A stretch of DNA of 64,000 nucleotides from Rhizobium sp. BK399 (GCF_014194695.1 NZ_JACIAH010000012.1:115306-179305), one strand, 5' to 3'. Shown: positions 36,202 to 45,938, counted from the stretch's first letter. Translations and numbers: made by a program. The notes: a model not told the origin generated them from the letters alone.

Positions 36202-37232
36202 CCGAAGAAGCCGGCATATCGCCTGGGCCGGCCAAGCTTCGTCTCGCCGTGATCATCGCGTGCTGGAACTATGCAGAGTATGTGGATGAGGCGATTAGAA
36301 GCGTCCTTGATCAGACGCATTGTGATTGCGAACTGATTGTCGTCGACGACGGTTCGACGGATGGATCGTGGGATGTCATTCAGCGCCACCCGGTAAGGGC
36401 TTACAAGATCGACAATTGTGGTCAGCGCGCCGCCTGCTCCTTCGGGGTGAGCAAGACGAGCGCACAGTTTGTGCTCTTCCTGGATGCTGATGACACCTTG
36501 GCCCCTGGCTCGCTTGAAACCATCCTGAGAGAACTGGATGACAATGTTGCAAAGCTTCAATTTCCGCTCGTTCGCACCGACCGAAACGGCCTTGTAATTG
36601 GTGATCCTGTTCCGAACCTGGCCTCGTTCCGCGATAACGGGGAACTCGCGAGGCTCGTGCTCAAGAACGGGACCTACGCCAGCCCCCCGACATCAGGGAA
36701 TGTCTTTCGCCGTGATCTCTGTGAGTTCCTCAAGGAGGCGACCTATGATCGTGCGGTTGATGGCATCCTGCTGTTTGCCGCGCCCTTCTTCGGGGACATC
36801 GTCAGTCTGTCCACGCCGCTTGGTCGCTACCGGGTTCACGACCGAAACGATTCCGGTCTCGGGCGTCCGCTTGATGCGCAAATCCTGCGGCGGGAGATCG
36901 CCCGCTTTGCCGATAGAATGGGGCATCTGCGACGCATCCTTGACCGGATTGGCAGAGCAGAAGAACTCGTTCAAGTTGGCGAGACCCAGTACTTTCTCGA
37001 ACGCTCGATCTATCTCGCGATCGCTGAGGGTCACCGCGTTCCAGTGACGCTGTTGTGGCACCTGATCGGCAAAATTTGGGCGACCGGCAATTCGTTCAAA
37101 ACCAGATCCGCGATGGTCGCGTTTCTTCTTTTCACAGCCATTCTTCCGAACCGCAACGCACGTCGTGGGCTGTCCTATCGGCTCGATGCCGGTGACCGGT
37201 CGATGACCGGGTTGTTGCGGGCGCTGTTTTGA
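36198..37232 (+). CDS. GT2-family glycosyltransferase, paralogue of the gene at 43671
   Basis: A 344-residue inverting GT-A enzyme. The N-terminal VIIACWNYAEYVDEAIRSVL, VVDDGSTDGSW and the DXD-type FLDADD are canonical. A distinctive middle block SPPTSGNVFRRD and YDRAVDGI, then LGRYRVHDRN, recurs in the gene at 43671, so the two arose by duplication. The ATG overlaps the ExoP-like stop (ATGA) and follows AAGGGACGG. Hydrophobic residues near the C-terminus (about 295-325) may touch the membrane. Donor unknown. Confidence 0.9.
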   Translation: MTEEAGISPGPAKLRLAVIIACWNYAEYVDEAIRSVLDQTHCDCELIVVDDGSTDGSWDVIQRHPVRAYKIDNCGQRAACSFGVSKTSAQFVLFLDADDTLAPGSLETILRELDDNVAKLQFPLVRTDRNGLVIGDPVPNLASFRDNGELARLVLKNGTYASPPTSGNVFRRDLCEFLKEATYDRAVDGILLFAAPFFGDIVSLSTPLGRYRVHDRNDSGLGRPLDAQILRREIARFADRMGHLRRILDRIGRAEELVQVGETQYFLERSIYLAIAEGHRVPVTLLWHLIGKIWATGNSFKTRSAMVAFLLFTAILPNRNARRGLSYRLDAGDRSMTGLLRALF

Positions 37233-37244
37233 ACATCTGTCCCG

Positions 37245-38684
37245 TCAGGCGCGATCGATAAGCTCCAGACGTCCACGTCCGGCAATCAGACGCATTCCAA
37301 GCAAAAGCAATGTGACACCGTAGGCTGCAGCTCCCGTTGCGATGACGAGAGCCAGCTCGACAACGTGATTCAACTGCTGCCCAGCCAATTCGTCTCGCAA
37401 CAGCCAGACCGCTGTCGCCATGACGGCGGCAGCGAAGCCCACTTTCCAAAGATTGTACAGTTGCTCTCCAATGCCGAGGCCAAGCAGCTTCCGGACCTCG
37501 TTAAGGTAGAAGCCAAACATCAGGAAAGAAAGCGCGACACGGGCAAAACTGACGCCCGTGACCGAGCCCAGATAGAAACCGAGCGAAAGCAGCACCAGGC
37601 GCAACAGGAGATCGGTCGTGTTCAAGCGAAAAATGATATTGGGGCGATCAAGGGCCAGGCTCACGGAATAGAGGGTCTGGAAATATGGAATTGGTGCGAC
37701 GGAAAGCGCAAGAATGCTCAGTAGTGGCGCAGCTTCCTTCCACTTCTGCCCAAGTAGCAGATCGGTCGCGAGATCGGACGTGAGCGAAATCCCGATGCAG
37801 GCAGGTATCGAGATCAGCATCGCAAAGCGTGCCGCCTTCAGAAACGCGATCTTTACACGGTTACGATCCGAGCTGATCTGCGAGAAGGCGGCCATGACCG
37901 GCTGAAGAGCTGGGCCAATGATGCTTTGCGTCGGAATGACCGCGACATCGTTGGCAACCGCGTAGCGACCGAGTGTTGCACGGTCTGCAAGTCCGCCGAC
38001 CAGGAAGCGATCGAATTGCCAGTTCAACGCCGACACAAGCTGCGCCGAACTGAACCAACCGATAAAGCTTGCAAAATCACGCAGTCGCGACAGCGATAGC
38101 GCTGGGCGATAGGGGGCAAGGACATAGGAAGCGATGGACGACACGATAGAGGCTATCACGGAATTGACCGCGATCGCCCAGTAGCCTCCACCCGAGAGCA
38201 CGACAACTGTTGCCGCGATGCTGGCAGTCAGTTTACCGGACAGTTCCAGAATGAAGGTCTGTCTGAAGCCGAGCTGGCGCGCAAACTTTACCATGGCCGG
38301 GCTAGCAAAGCCTCTTGCGACCGGTCCAAGCGCCATGACCGCCACAACAGGCAAAAGCTGGGTCTCATGATTGAACAGTGCAAATGGATAGGCGGCCGCG
38401 AAAATGATCACGGCAATAACGCTGCTTCTGATGATCCCAAGCGTAAAGCCGGTGTCGAGATGGCTCTTGTCAATTGACGGCAGCCGAACGAGCGCTTGAG
38501 TTACGGGGACCTCGAGCACCGTATCCACGATCATGACAAGCGACGTCGCGAGCGCCGCCAGACCGAAATCCGATGGCGACAGAATTCTCGCGAGAACCAG
38601 AAGTGTGAAGAAGTCGATGATGCGTCCAACAAAGCGGGAAAAGACCAGCCAACTTGCCCCTTGAACAGCTTTGAACGCAAGCAT
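37245..38684 (-). CDS. Wzx/ExoT-like lipid-linked oligosaccharide flippase
   Basis: A 479-residue membrane protein with about twelve predicted helices and no large soluble domain. The N-terminal GASWLVFSRFVGRIIDFFTLLVLARIL and PSDFGLAALATS are typical of the polysaccharide transporter branch of the MOP superfamily. It would flip the completed undecaprenyl-linked repeat unit to the periplasmic face for the Wzy-like polymerase. GGAG before TTTCTG supports the ATG at 38684. The gene converges on the GT2 gene with 12 bases between. Confidence 0.9.
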   Translation of the reverse strand: MLAFKAVQGASWLVFSRFVGRIIDFFTLLVLARILSPSDFGLAALATSLVMIVDTVLEVPVTQALVRLPSIDKSHLDTGFTLGIIRSSVIAVIIFAAAYPFALFNHETQLLPVVAVMALGPVARGFASPAMVKFARQLGFRQTFILELSGKLTASIAATVVVLSGGGYWAIAVNSVIASIVSSIASYVLAPYRPALSLSRLRDFASFIGWFSSAQLVSALNWQFDRFLVGGLADRATLGRYAVANDVAVIPTQSIIGPALQPVMAAFSQISSDRNRVKIAFLKAARFAMLISIPACIGISLTSDLATDLLLGQKWKEAAPLLSILALSVAPIPYFQTLYSVSLALDRPNIIFRLNTTDLLLRLVLLSLGFYLGSVTGVSFARVALSFLMFGFYLNEVRKLLGLGIGEQLYNLWKVGFAAAVMATAVWLLRDELAGQQLNHVVELALVIATGAAAYGVTLLLLGMRLIAGRGRLELIDRA

Positions 38685-38796
38685 CAGAAACTCCAACCTG
38701 TCGAAGCTGCAACTACAGCAATTGCTTGGTGACCAAGGCTCGCCAATCCTGTGCGTTCTATTTCGTCAGAGACGATCGACGCCACAGGCAATCCTC

Positions 38797-40764
38797 TCAT
38801 CGCTGGAAGCGCGCCGATACGCCGCGCAGGATGTGAGCCAACTCGATCACCGGAAGAAGTGCAGACTTGAGGCGAGGAAAATCTCGCGCAATCGCAGCTT
38901 CGCGCCAAAGATGAGACTTCACCGATCTCAATTGCTGGGCGATACTTGCCTTGTCGGTCCGGTTGAGAATGTTGATCGTATCCGGGCGGCCAAAATCTAC
39001 CGACCGCAGCCCCACTCCCAGTGCGAGAACATCGAGTTCTGAAGGGTTGGTTATCGCTTGTTTCAATCGCACCCACGCAGCCGGTATGTCCCGCATCACC
39101 TGCGCTCCGTCGTCCAGGTCATCGATGTAATCCAGGACGCCTCCAAGAAGGGGATTGCCGGCCGACGCATCGATTTTGCCGTAGGCAATATTCCCGCAGT
39201 TTCCCTCTACAATGCCGTCACTTCCAAGGCTGAGCATCCGGACCGACGGCACAGATGGCTCGAACAATCGCTCGATGATATGCCAGTATCGAAGGATGAC
39301 CGTTTCCACCTTGAATGGGTTGTAGAGGTTGTCCTCAACGATGAGACCTGAAAGCTTTGAAAAATGGTCTTCGCTCAGTCCCTTGTAATTGCAGCGGGCA
39401 AACTGGATCGTCTCGAACCGTCTTTCCGGCATTCCGGCAGCCAACAATCTCTGCGTACTACCGTAGAGTCCGGTATCACACAGGATAACCCTGTCCCTCA
39501 CATCTGACATCGTGTCGAGGTGACGCCTGAAGAAGGAATTCTGTTCGATGACGTCAGCGAGAACCGGGCGCCCTGCGGGACTGTCAAGCGTATCGAAGAA
39601 CCTAGATGAGGAAAAAGGCGCATCCCAGGCAGGAGGAAACGTATATTTCCCGCCCCCCAGAAAGGTTGCGACTTCAGCAAAACTGTTGCCCGCGAACTCC
39701 CTGGCAAGCTCATCCAGGACCGCTGGACTGCGAGATTCCAGCGCTATTCGTGCCGCGACCAATCTCGAAACCAGAATATTGTCGCGTCGGAGTGAAAGCG
39801 GCAGGCCAAGGCGCGTGACCAGGTGCTCGAAGGCCTGGCGTATCCCGACGCCGCCACGCGCGCAAAATGCAAGTGTTCCGCTTTGTGCTTCTGCCTGTCG
39901 TGCATACATCCAGATGTTTAAACAGAACTGAGCAACAATTGGGCCAAAAACTTCCCGGCCAAAGGCCGTTTGATCCTCGAGAATGGAAATGCGGGATCGA
40001 CCGCTTCGTCGCAACCGGCGTTGAACGCTCCTCATCACTTCCGAACGCGCCCCATCGGCCTTTGTCGCCAAGCGCCTCAGCCGGCCCTTGGGAACATGAA
40101 CCGTCTGTATGCCCATTCTGTGGGGCACTGTATGGTCGGCCAGTTCATCGTCACCAATGTGAAGCAGGCGCGATGACGAAACCTTTTCCGAGGCAAGGAC
40201 AGCGGAAAACAGTGAGCCGGAGCGTTTGCTTGCGAGTAGTTCGGCACTTGAATAGATCGCGTCGACCAGGCCCGGCCCATGAAAATAATTGATCAACTCC
40301 GACAACCGGTCGGCTCCAAGTGCCGTATCGGAAACAGCCACGATGCGAATGCCAGCCTGCCGATGCTGGCGAAGAGCCATGGCCAGCGGCCCATTGGCAT
40401 ATAGCGAATTCTTTTCAATCGCGATTTCGATATCGATACGCTTGTCGCGGAGCCTTGCTGGCAGACCAAGCATTGCCAGTTGCCGCTCCACGATATCGGT
40501 CAGCCTGACTTCCCCAACGCCACCGCCGACATTAAGTGCCCGATAAGCAAGCTTTTCCGCCATCAAGCGGGCCTGCAACAACTCCTCGACATTACCGCGC
40601 AGCCCCTGTTCCCGCAGAAGGCGCGCAAAACGCTGCTCCCCTTCCATCATCCGGGATTTTTGGGATCTGGGCTGGCGTAGCAGCAACGTATCGAACACGT
40701 CGGTCGAGATCACCCCGACAGCATCGAGCGGGCTCTGTAGAACGTCGAGGTTACGCCGCAACAC
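38797..40764 (-). CDS. HAD-superfamily protein with large uncharacterised C-terminal domain (COG5610-like)
   Basis: A 655-residue protein. The first about 230 residues form a HAD hydrolase: D22-x-x-D25-T in STDVFDTLLLR, VAVSDTALGADRLSE with the second motif, and LLHIGDDELADHTVP with the acidic fourth motif. Residues about 270-640 have no family that I recognise; they contain AFCARGGVGIRQAFEHLV and VILCDTGLYGSTQRLL, which look like a second nucleotide- or sugar-phosphate-binding fold. Such proteins occur in surface-polysaccharide loci, where the role is unknown. Start is GTG at 40764 after CAGGGG. It may be a phosphatase-transferase fusion. Confidence 0.85.
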   Translation of the reverse strand: MLRRNLDVLQSPLDAVGVISTDVFDTLLLRQPRSQKSRMMEGEQRFARLLREQGLRGNVEELLQARLMAEKLAYRALNVGGGVGEVRLTDIVERQLAMLGLPARLRDKRIDIEIAIEKNSLYANGPLAMALRQHRQAGIRIVAVSDTALGADRLSELINYFHGPGLVDAIYSSAELLASKRSGSLFSAVLASEKVSSSRLLHIGDDELADHTVPHRMGIQTVHVPKGRLRRLATKADGARSEVMRSVQRRLRRSGRSRISILEDQTAFGREVFGPIVAQFCLNIWMYARQAEAQSGTLAFCARGGVGIRQAFEHLVTRLGLPLSLRRDNILVSRLVAARIALESRSPAVLDELAREFAGNSFAEVATFLGGGKYTFPPAWDAPFSSSRFFDTLDSPAGRPVLADVIEQNSFFRRHLDTMSDVRDRVILCDTGLYGSTQRLLAAGMPERRFETIQFARCNYKGLSEDHFSKLSGLIVEDNLYNPFKVETVILRYWHIIERLFEPSVPSVRMLSLGSDGIVEGNCGNIAYGKIDASAGNPLLGGVLDYIDDLDDGAQVMRDIPAAWVRLKQAITNPSELDVLALGVGLRSVDFGRPDTINILNRTDKASIAQQLRSVKSHLWREAAIARDFPRLKSALLPVIELAHILRGVSARFQR

Positions 40765-40985
40765 TGATTACCCCTGCCGATACATGAAAGAGATCCCACA
40801 TCTCAAAGACGAGGTTGCGGGTGGTATTGCTGCACCTGCGAGAAGATGCTTGCTAGCATGTAATAACATCGTTCGCCTATTATCAAGTCAAAAAAAATCG
40901 CCAGTTCTTGCAATGATAAGTGTCGTTGAAGAAGACAGGTTCCACTATGAAATGTTTTAATGTATTTGATTGTTTCTGTTGACTG

Positions 40986-40999
40986 TGTTCTATAGAACA
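40986..40999. repeat. 14-bp palindrome in a divergent promoter region
   Basis: TGTTCTATAGAACA is a perfect palindrome 43 bases before the ATG at 41043 and 221 bases before the divergent HAD gene start. The surrounding 150 bases are AT-rich. It may be an operator of the FAD oxidoreductase-glycosyltransferase unit. Confidence 0.45.
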
Positions 41000-41042
41000 A
41001 GAATTGTTGCATTGCAGCACTCATGCGGCGACGGGGTGGAGA

Positions 41043-42374
41043 ATGGATGACACAAGCCTGCAGGTCGTGCCTCTTTCCAAATTCCCGCATTTCGACGCAG
41101 TGGTGCTGGGCGCCGGCATATCGGGCCTTGTTGCTGCTTCCATCTTGTCGGAACAAGGTCAGCGCACCCTTGTCGTCGACGATTACAGCCATGTGGGCGG
41201 CAACCATATGGATTGGACGTCGCCGGAAGGCTACACGTTCGACGTTGGCAGCCTGATCTTTCAGGACGATTCGCCATTGCTGCGGCACTTTCCGGAGCTT
41301 CTGCCCCGTTATGTTCCGATCAATCCGACCTGGGGGCGATTGAACCCGCAAGGTCGGATCACGGTCTATCCTATTTCTGTCCGGGACGACATTCTCGCTG
41401 CTGGACCTTTAGGGCTGTCGCGTATCGCCTTTTCTCTGATCTATGCGAGGCTTTTCCGCAGAAACATGCGCAATGCACGAGACTTTGCGCGCTACTGGAT
41501 CGGGGCCTATCTGCTTCAGCGGTCCGGCCTTGAAACCTATATGAAGCGCTTCTACGGGATTGAGCCTGAAAAGATTGATCTCGATCTCGCCCGCAAAAGA
41601 ATGGGATGGATCAGTGAACACGCATCAATCAAGGGCTTGCTGAGGAAATTTACGCTCATCCGGCGGCAAGCAGCGGCGGGACCGGTAAATCGTCAAATGG
41701 CACGTCCTCGGGAAGGGTTCGCAAGCCTTTATGACGTAGCCGTTCAACGTCTGAAGGTCGCCGGCGTGTCGTTCCGACTGTCCGCTGGGCTCAGGAAATT
41801 GTCAAAGCTCAATGATGGTTTCGAAGTGTCACTCGCGGATGGCCCAGTATTTACCAAGCGGGTGATTTCAACGATTCCAATTCCCGCTGCCGAACGCCTT
41901 TGCGACCTTCCGTCACATTCAGCCTTGAATACGATTACACTCATAACCCTCTACTTCAGCTTTCGCGGTACACGTGGGTTTCCACAGTCGATTATTTACA
42001 ATTTCTCGCATGAGGGTTTCTGGAAGCGGCTGACAGTTTATTCCGATTTCTACGGGTCTCAAAATGACCGGGAATATTTTGCGGTCGAAGTAATCGCCAG
42101 CCAAGTCCTGACCGTTGACCAGGCCGAGGCCGATTTTCGCAATCACACGCGTGCCAACGCTCTGTTTACTGGAGAGCTCAAACTCGAGGGAAGTCAGATC
42201 CTCGAAAACGCCTATCCTATCTACAGCCAAGGCGCCGCACAGCATGCAACGCAGGCAATCGCCAAGCTGCGACAATTCGGCATCGAATCGATCGGTCGTC
42301 AGGGTGCCTTCAACTATCAACCGACGGCGCGGGTATCGACAATCGAAGTGGAGGCTGCGCTCGGCAGCGGTTAA
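41043..42374 (+). CDS. FAD-dependent oxidoreductase, UDP-galactopyranose-mutase/amine-oxidase-like
   Basis: A 443-residue flavoprotein. From the chosen start the dinucleotide-binding motif is VVLGAGISGLVAASILSEQG (about 20-39), followed by VVDDYSHVGGNH, reminiscent of the GGN loop of UDP-galactopyranose mutases. EGYTFDVGSLIF follows, and a C-terminal block has NYQPTARVSTIEVEAA. The middle is rich in Arg and Lys. It could isomerise a UDP-sugar to its furanose form or oxidise a lipid-linked sugar. I cannot choose. GGGGTGGAGA abuts the ATG; the frame is open to 41004. Confidence 0.8.
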   Translation: MDDTSLQVVPLSKFPHFDAVVLGAGISGLVAASILSEQGQRTLVVDDYSHVGGNHMDWTSPEGYTFDVGSLIFQDDSPLLRHFPELLPRYVPINPTWGRLNPQGRITVYPISVRDDILAAGPLGLSRIAFSLIYARLFRRNMRNARDFARYWIGAYLLQRSGLETYMKRFYGIEPEKIDLDLARKRMGWISEHASIKGLLRKFTLIRRQAAAGPVNRQMARPREGFASLYDVAVQRLKVAGVSFRLSAGLRKLSKLNDGFEVSLADGPVFTKRVISTIPIPAAERLCDLPSHSALNTITLITLYFSFRGTRGFPQSIIYNFSHEGFWKRLTVYSDFYGSQNDREYFAVEVIASQVLTVDQAEADFRNHTRANALFTGELKLEGSQILENAYPIYSQGAAQHATQAIAKLRQFGIESIGRQGAFNYQPTARVSTIEVEAALGSG

Positions 42375-42437
42375 CTGCACGCTTGGAACAGAACACCGCT
42401 CGTCACGCGGGGCAAGTGAGAAGACGAAAGGTTTATT

Positions 42438-43538
42438 ATGCGTATCCTGCATGTTCTCAACCACACCCAGCGCCTGAACGGACACGTCCATGCCGCCGTC
42501 GACCTGGCATGCGCACAGGTAGGGCAGGGCCACGACGTTTGCGTTGCGAGTGGGGGAGGTGACTTCGACGGATTGCTGAAACGTAAAGGCGTCCATACAG
42601 TTCTTGTCGATCACAAGCGCAGTTTTCCAAACCTCGCCAAGGCACTTGTCCACCTTCGCAGTCATGTGCGCAGCTTCCGTGCCGACGTCGTTCATGCCCA
42701 CATGATGACGAGCGCAGTCCTTGCATTTCCGGTCTGCAGGATGAGCGGTATCCCTCTCATTACCACCGTTCACAACGAATTTGAAAAAAGCGCAACTTTG
42801 ATGGGTCTTGGAACGCGGGTCATTGCCGTCAGCGACGTCGTCGGCGCGTCAATGCAGAGACGGGGTGTTCCGTCGTCGCGGCTTTGCGTCGTACTGAATG
42901 GCACGATCGGCTCCGCCCGCTCCGACGGTCGCTCCGAAGAACCGGCTCCGCTCGTCTCACCCAGCATCCTATTCGTTGGTGGCCTCCATCCCCGGAAAGG
43001 GTTGCCAGATCTTATGGAAGCCCTTGAGATTGTCCATCGCTCCAATCCAAACGTACATCTGTACATTGTGGGAGACGGCCCGCATCGCGATGCCTATAAG
43101 AACATGGCCTCGCAGCTTGCATGCGCCAAAGCCATTACGTTTGTCGGCCCGACCACCGATCCCTACCCATACATGCTGGGCGCCGATATCTTCGTCTTGC
43201 CATCGCACGCAGACCCCGCACCGCTTGTCCTGTCCGAAGCGCGAGAGGCACACTGCGCGGTCATCGGAACGCAGGTCGATGGAATACCTCAATTGCTCGA
43301 ACATGGCGATGCAGGGATCCTGGTACCGCCGCACGATCCGTCGGCGCTGGCAGAAGCCCTGATTCAAATCGTTGAGACCCCAGGGAAGATTGAAGAATGG
43401 AAAGCTCGCAGTCAATTGCGCATTGACCACCTCACCATTGATCGGGTCGCACGAGAAACGATGCAAGTATATGTCAGCGCCCTGGCATCGCGATCGACGG
43501 CTGACGCAGGAAAAGTGAAGCATTCCAATCTGGCATAG
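42438..43538 (+). CDS. GT4-family glycosyltransferase
   Basis: A 366-residue GT-B enzyme beginning MRILHVLNHTQRLNGHVHAAVDLA. The donor domain shows SILFVGGLHPRKGLPDLMEAL and the motif DPAPLVLSEAREAHCAVIG, the EX7E equivalent with Asp in first place. No membrane segment. AAAGG before TTTATT supports the ATG. It follows the FAD gene by 63 bases and may share its transcript. Sugar specificity unknown. Confidence 0.88.
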   Translation: MRILHVLNHTQRLNGHVHAAVDLACAQVGQGHDVCVASGGGDFDGLLKRKGVHTVLVDHKRSFPNLAKALVHLRSHVRSFRADVVHAHMMTSAVLAFPVCRMSGIPLITTVHNEFEKSATLMGLGTRVIAVSDVVGASMQRRGVPSSRLCVVLNGTIGSARSDGRSEEPAPLVSPSILFVGGLHPRKGLPDLMEALEIVHRSNPNVHLYIVGDGPHRDAYKNMASQLACAKAITFVGPTTDPYPYMLGADIFVLPSHADPAPLVLSEAREAHCAVIGTQVDGIPQLLEHGDAGILVPPHDPSALAEALIQIVETPGKIEEWKARSQLRIDHLTIDRVARETMQVYVSALASRSTADAGKVKHSNLA

Positions 43539-43670
43539 AAGCAAAATGTTCCGCGACCGATCCTCAGCTCTCGCATTGCGCGTATCGAATTGTACGATTT
43601 AACGGTGGAACATTTCAATTGAGAGTGTATATTGCGACGCAACAAGATGCGTTGCATACGGAGCGATCTG

Positions 43671-44699
43671 ATGCCACCGAACATTCCTCTCATCAGCATA
43701 ATAATTACTTGTTTTAATTATGAATTGTACATAAGGGAATGCATCGAGAGTGCAATGCAGCAGGATTATCCAAATCTTGAGATCATTGTCGTTGATGACG
43801 GCTCGAGCGACCGCTCCTGGGACATCATCCAGGAGTACCGCGACCATGTAACGTGCGTGCGTCAGAAAAACCGTGGTGCGCTACGCAGTTCGCTCACCGG
43901 ATTTAGCCTTTCCAACGGCGATTTTGTCCATTTTCTCGATGCCGACGATCTCCTCGAATTCGGAGCCCTCCAGCAGGTCGCACCTTACCTGCAGCCTGAC
44001 GTATCGAAGGTGCAATTCATGCTAAGCCCAATCGACAAGGAGGGGAAGGTTATTGGAGATCCATTCCCAAAACTCGCACATTCCAAGGAATCTGGACCGC
44101 TCATTCATTCGATAAACCAGCGAGGCTATTACAATACTCCGCCAACCTCCGGGAATATTTATCGCCGTGATATCTATGAAAATCTGGGCGATCTGAGCTA
44201 CGAAAGAGCGATCGACGGCGTACCCTACTTGTTGGCGCCTTTCGTCGGAAAGGTGGTATCTCTGGATCTACCGCTCGGAAAATACCGAATTCACAACGCC
44301 AATCTGTCATCCTTTTCGACGCTGACCAGCGAACGACTGAATGGCTATATGGACCGTTTTCTGGCTCGGCTCCGCCATCTATCGCAACTCATCGACGAGC
44401 GCGGCCTCAAGGGGAAGATACGCCTCCGCCAAGACTATGCCTATGTCAGGGAGATGATGATCCTCAGCACCGTTGCTTCCGGCAAGAGGCCGTCTTTTCC
44501 TCTTCTGACGTCCTATGTATCGGCCGTCCGTCGAGAGCATGGTTCAATCTTGAGAACATGCATATCTCTTGTTTTCGCACTCGGCCTGTTTGTACTTCCA
44601 GACGTCGGAAGACGGCAGCTCGCCTCGTTTCGATTGGATCCGTCGCGGTTATGGCGATTAAGGTCGCGGCTCAAGAACGCAGTCTCCGTAGGAACTTGA
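43671..44699 (+). CDS. GT2-family glycosyltransferase, paralogue of the gene at 36198
   Basis: A 342-residue GT-A enzyme with SIIITCFNYELYIRECIESAM, VVDDGSSDRSW and the DXD-type FLDADD. It shares the blocks PPTSGNIYRRD, YERAIDG and LGKYRIHNAN with the gene at 36198, plus a similar length. ACGGAG before CGATCTG supports the ATG at 43671 rather than 43632. C-terminal hydrophobic stretch at about 280-300. The duplication suggests the repeat unit has two similar linkages or two related acceptor sites. This is inference. Confidence 0.88.
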   Translation: MPPNIPLISIIITCFNYELYIRECIESAMQQDYPNLEIIVVDDGSSDRSWDIIQEYRDHVTCVRQKNRGALRSSLTGFSLSNGDFVHFLDADDLLEFGALQQVAPYLQPDVSKVQFMLSPIDKEGKVIGDPFPKLAHSKESGPLIHSINQRGYYNTPPTSGNIYRRDIYENLGDLSYERAIDGVPYLLAPFVGKVVSLDLPLGKYRIHNANLSSFSTLTSERLNGYMDRFLARLRHLSQLIDERGLKGKIRLRQDYAYVREMMILSTVASGKRPSFPLLTSYVSAVRREHGSILRTCISLVFALGLFVLPDVGRRQLASFRLDPSRLWRLRSRLKNAVSVGT

Positions 44700-44889
44700 C
44701 GATGACACATCGATACTTTGGCCGATTGATGTGCAGGGGGAGTGCCGATGGGATCTCCCATGCAGGAAGGCACAGCTCAAATCTAAACGCCGTGGCATAG
44801 GACAGTAGTCATTGCATTCAGCCGATCTCCCGCGCGAACGAGGCTGAAAGGTTGGAATTCAATTCAGGTGCGTGCAAAGGAAGCCTGTT

Positions 44890-45894
44890 GTGAACCACAG
44901 AATATCCGTCGTTTTGGCAACGTACAACGGGGAACGCTATCTTTCGCAGCAACTGGAGAGCCTGACGGCACAGACGGTGAGGCCGTTCGAAATCATCATA
45001 AGTGACGACGATTCCACTGATTCGACACCCGAACTGCTTGCAGCATTCGAAAAATCGGCGCCATTTCCCATCCTACGCTGGAAGAACACACCCGGCCTGG
45101 GGTTTCGGGAGAACTTCCTTCGTGCAGCATCGAAGGCGTCGGGTGACTGGATTGCCTTTTGCGACCAGGATGACATTTGGCGCCGGGACAAACTTGAGGT
45201 GTGTCAGAGACTTTTCGAAGATGGTGTCACCCAGGTTGTCCACCAGGCTGAACTCATCGACAATGCTGGGACGAAGATTGGCCTCTTCAGTCAGGGCATA
45301 GAGACAACCCGCATCAGGCCACCGCTCTTTTACGACGTGTGGGACACCTTTCTGGGTTTCTCGATGATCGTCCGGCGCGACGTGCTGGATATCCTTCCGT
45401 CAAGCAGACGATTTGTTGACTATATCGAACCAAACCATCTCATTGCCCATGATCGATGGGGATTCTTTCTCGCACAGACTCTTGGAAAAACAGCGGAGAT
45501 TGCCGAGCCACTGGTTTATTACAGGCAGCATTCCTCCAATCTGTTTGGCAAGAGCGGTCGCAAGCAGGTCGACGGCGATATTCGATTGAAGAACAAGGGT
45601 TACATCGATGCGACACGAGGGATGTTGGCCTGCGTCGAGGGAATGCCCGCTACTGCAGAAACTCGCTTTCCCGGCTTCCGGCGGCAGGCTGCGCTGAAGG
45701 TTTACGCGTCCGCATTAAGGCAGGTCGAGGCCCGCGGAAATATCTACGAGCTGGCCGGCCACCTGGCTTTTGCCGAATTCATGCGCCTCGTCTCGTCGGG
45801 CTGTTATCGAGGTGCACAGGACGGCAGATTGAGGTGGCGTTCGCTCGCGCGCGATCTGGCGTTTTGCTTTGGGATGTGGAACGAACGTTGCTGA
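44890..45894 (+). CDS. GT2-family glycosyltransferase (rhamnosyltransferase-like)
   Basis: A 334-residue GT-A enzyme with VVLATYNGERYLSQQLESLTAQ, IIISDDDSTDSTPEL and the motif FCDQDDIWRRDKLE. The DQDDIW pattern is frequent in rhamnosyltransferases of surface polysaccharides. The DRWGFFLAQ and YYRQHSSNLFG blocks also fit the family. The start is GTG at 44890, preceded by AAAGGA; the frame is open to 44872. It is followed by the acyltransferase gene after 44 bases. If it is a rhamnosyltransferase, the dTDP-rhamnose genes must lie elsewhere. Confidence 0.87.
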   Translation: MNHRISVVLATYNGERYLSQQLESLTAQTVRPFEIIISDDDSTDSTPELLAAFEKSAPFPILRWKNTPGLGFRENFLRAASKASGDWIAFCDQDDIWRRDKLEVCQRLFEDGVTQVVHQAELIDNAGTKIGLFSQGIETTRIRPPLFYDVWDTFLGFSMIVRRDVLDILPSSRRFVDYIEPNHLIAHDRWGFFLAQTLGKTAEIAEPLVYYRQHSSNLFGKSGRKQVDGDIRLKNKGYIDATRGMLACVEGMPATAETRFPGFRRQAALKVYASALRQVEARGNIYELAGHLAFAEFMRLVSSGCYRGAQDGRLRWRSLARDLAFCFGMWNERC

Positions 45895-45938
45895 CGTATC
45901 CGGCCAGTAGTAATGGCGGTAGAGGAGGGGCTTTGCGC

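Noticed and set aside
41919..42773. 284-residue minus-strand frame across the FAD oxidoreductase and GT4 genes
   Set aside because: Overlaps two well-supported genes and has no recognisable motif.
45456..45938. Upstream extension of the acyltransferase frame
   Set aside because: It overlaps the preceding glycosyltransferase gene in another frame; a strong ribosome site and the family N-terminus place the start at 45939.
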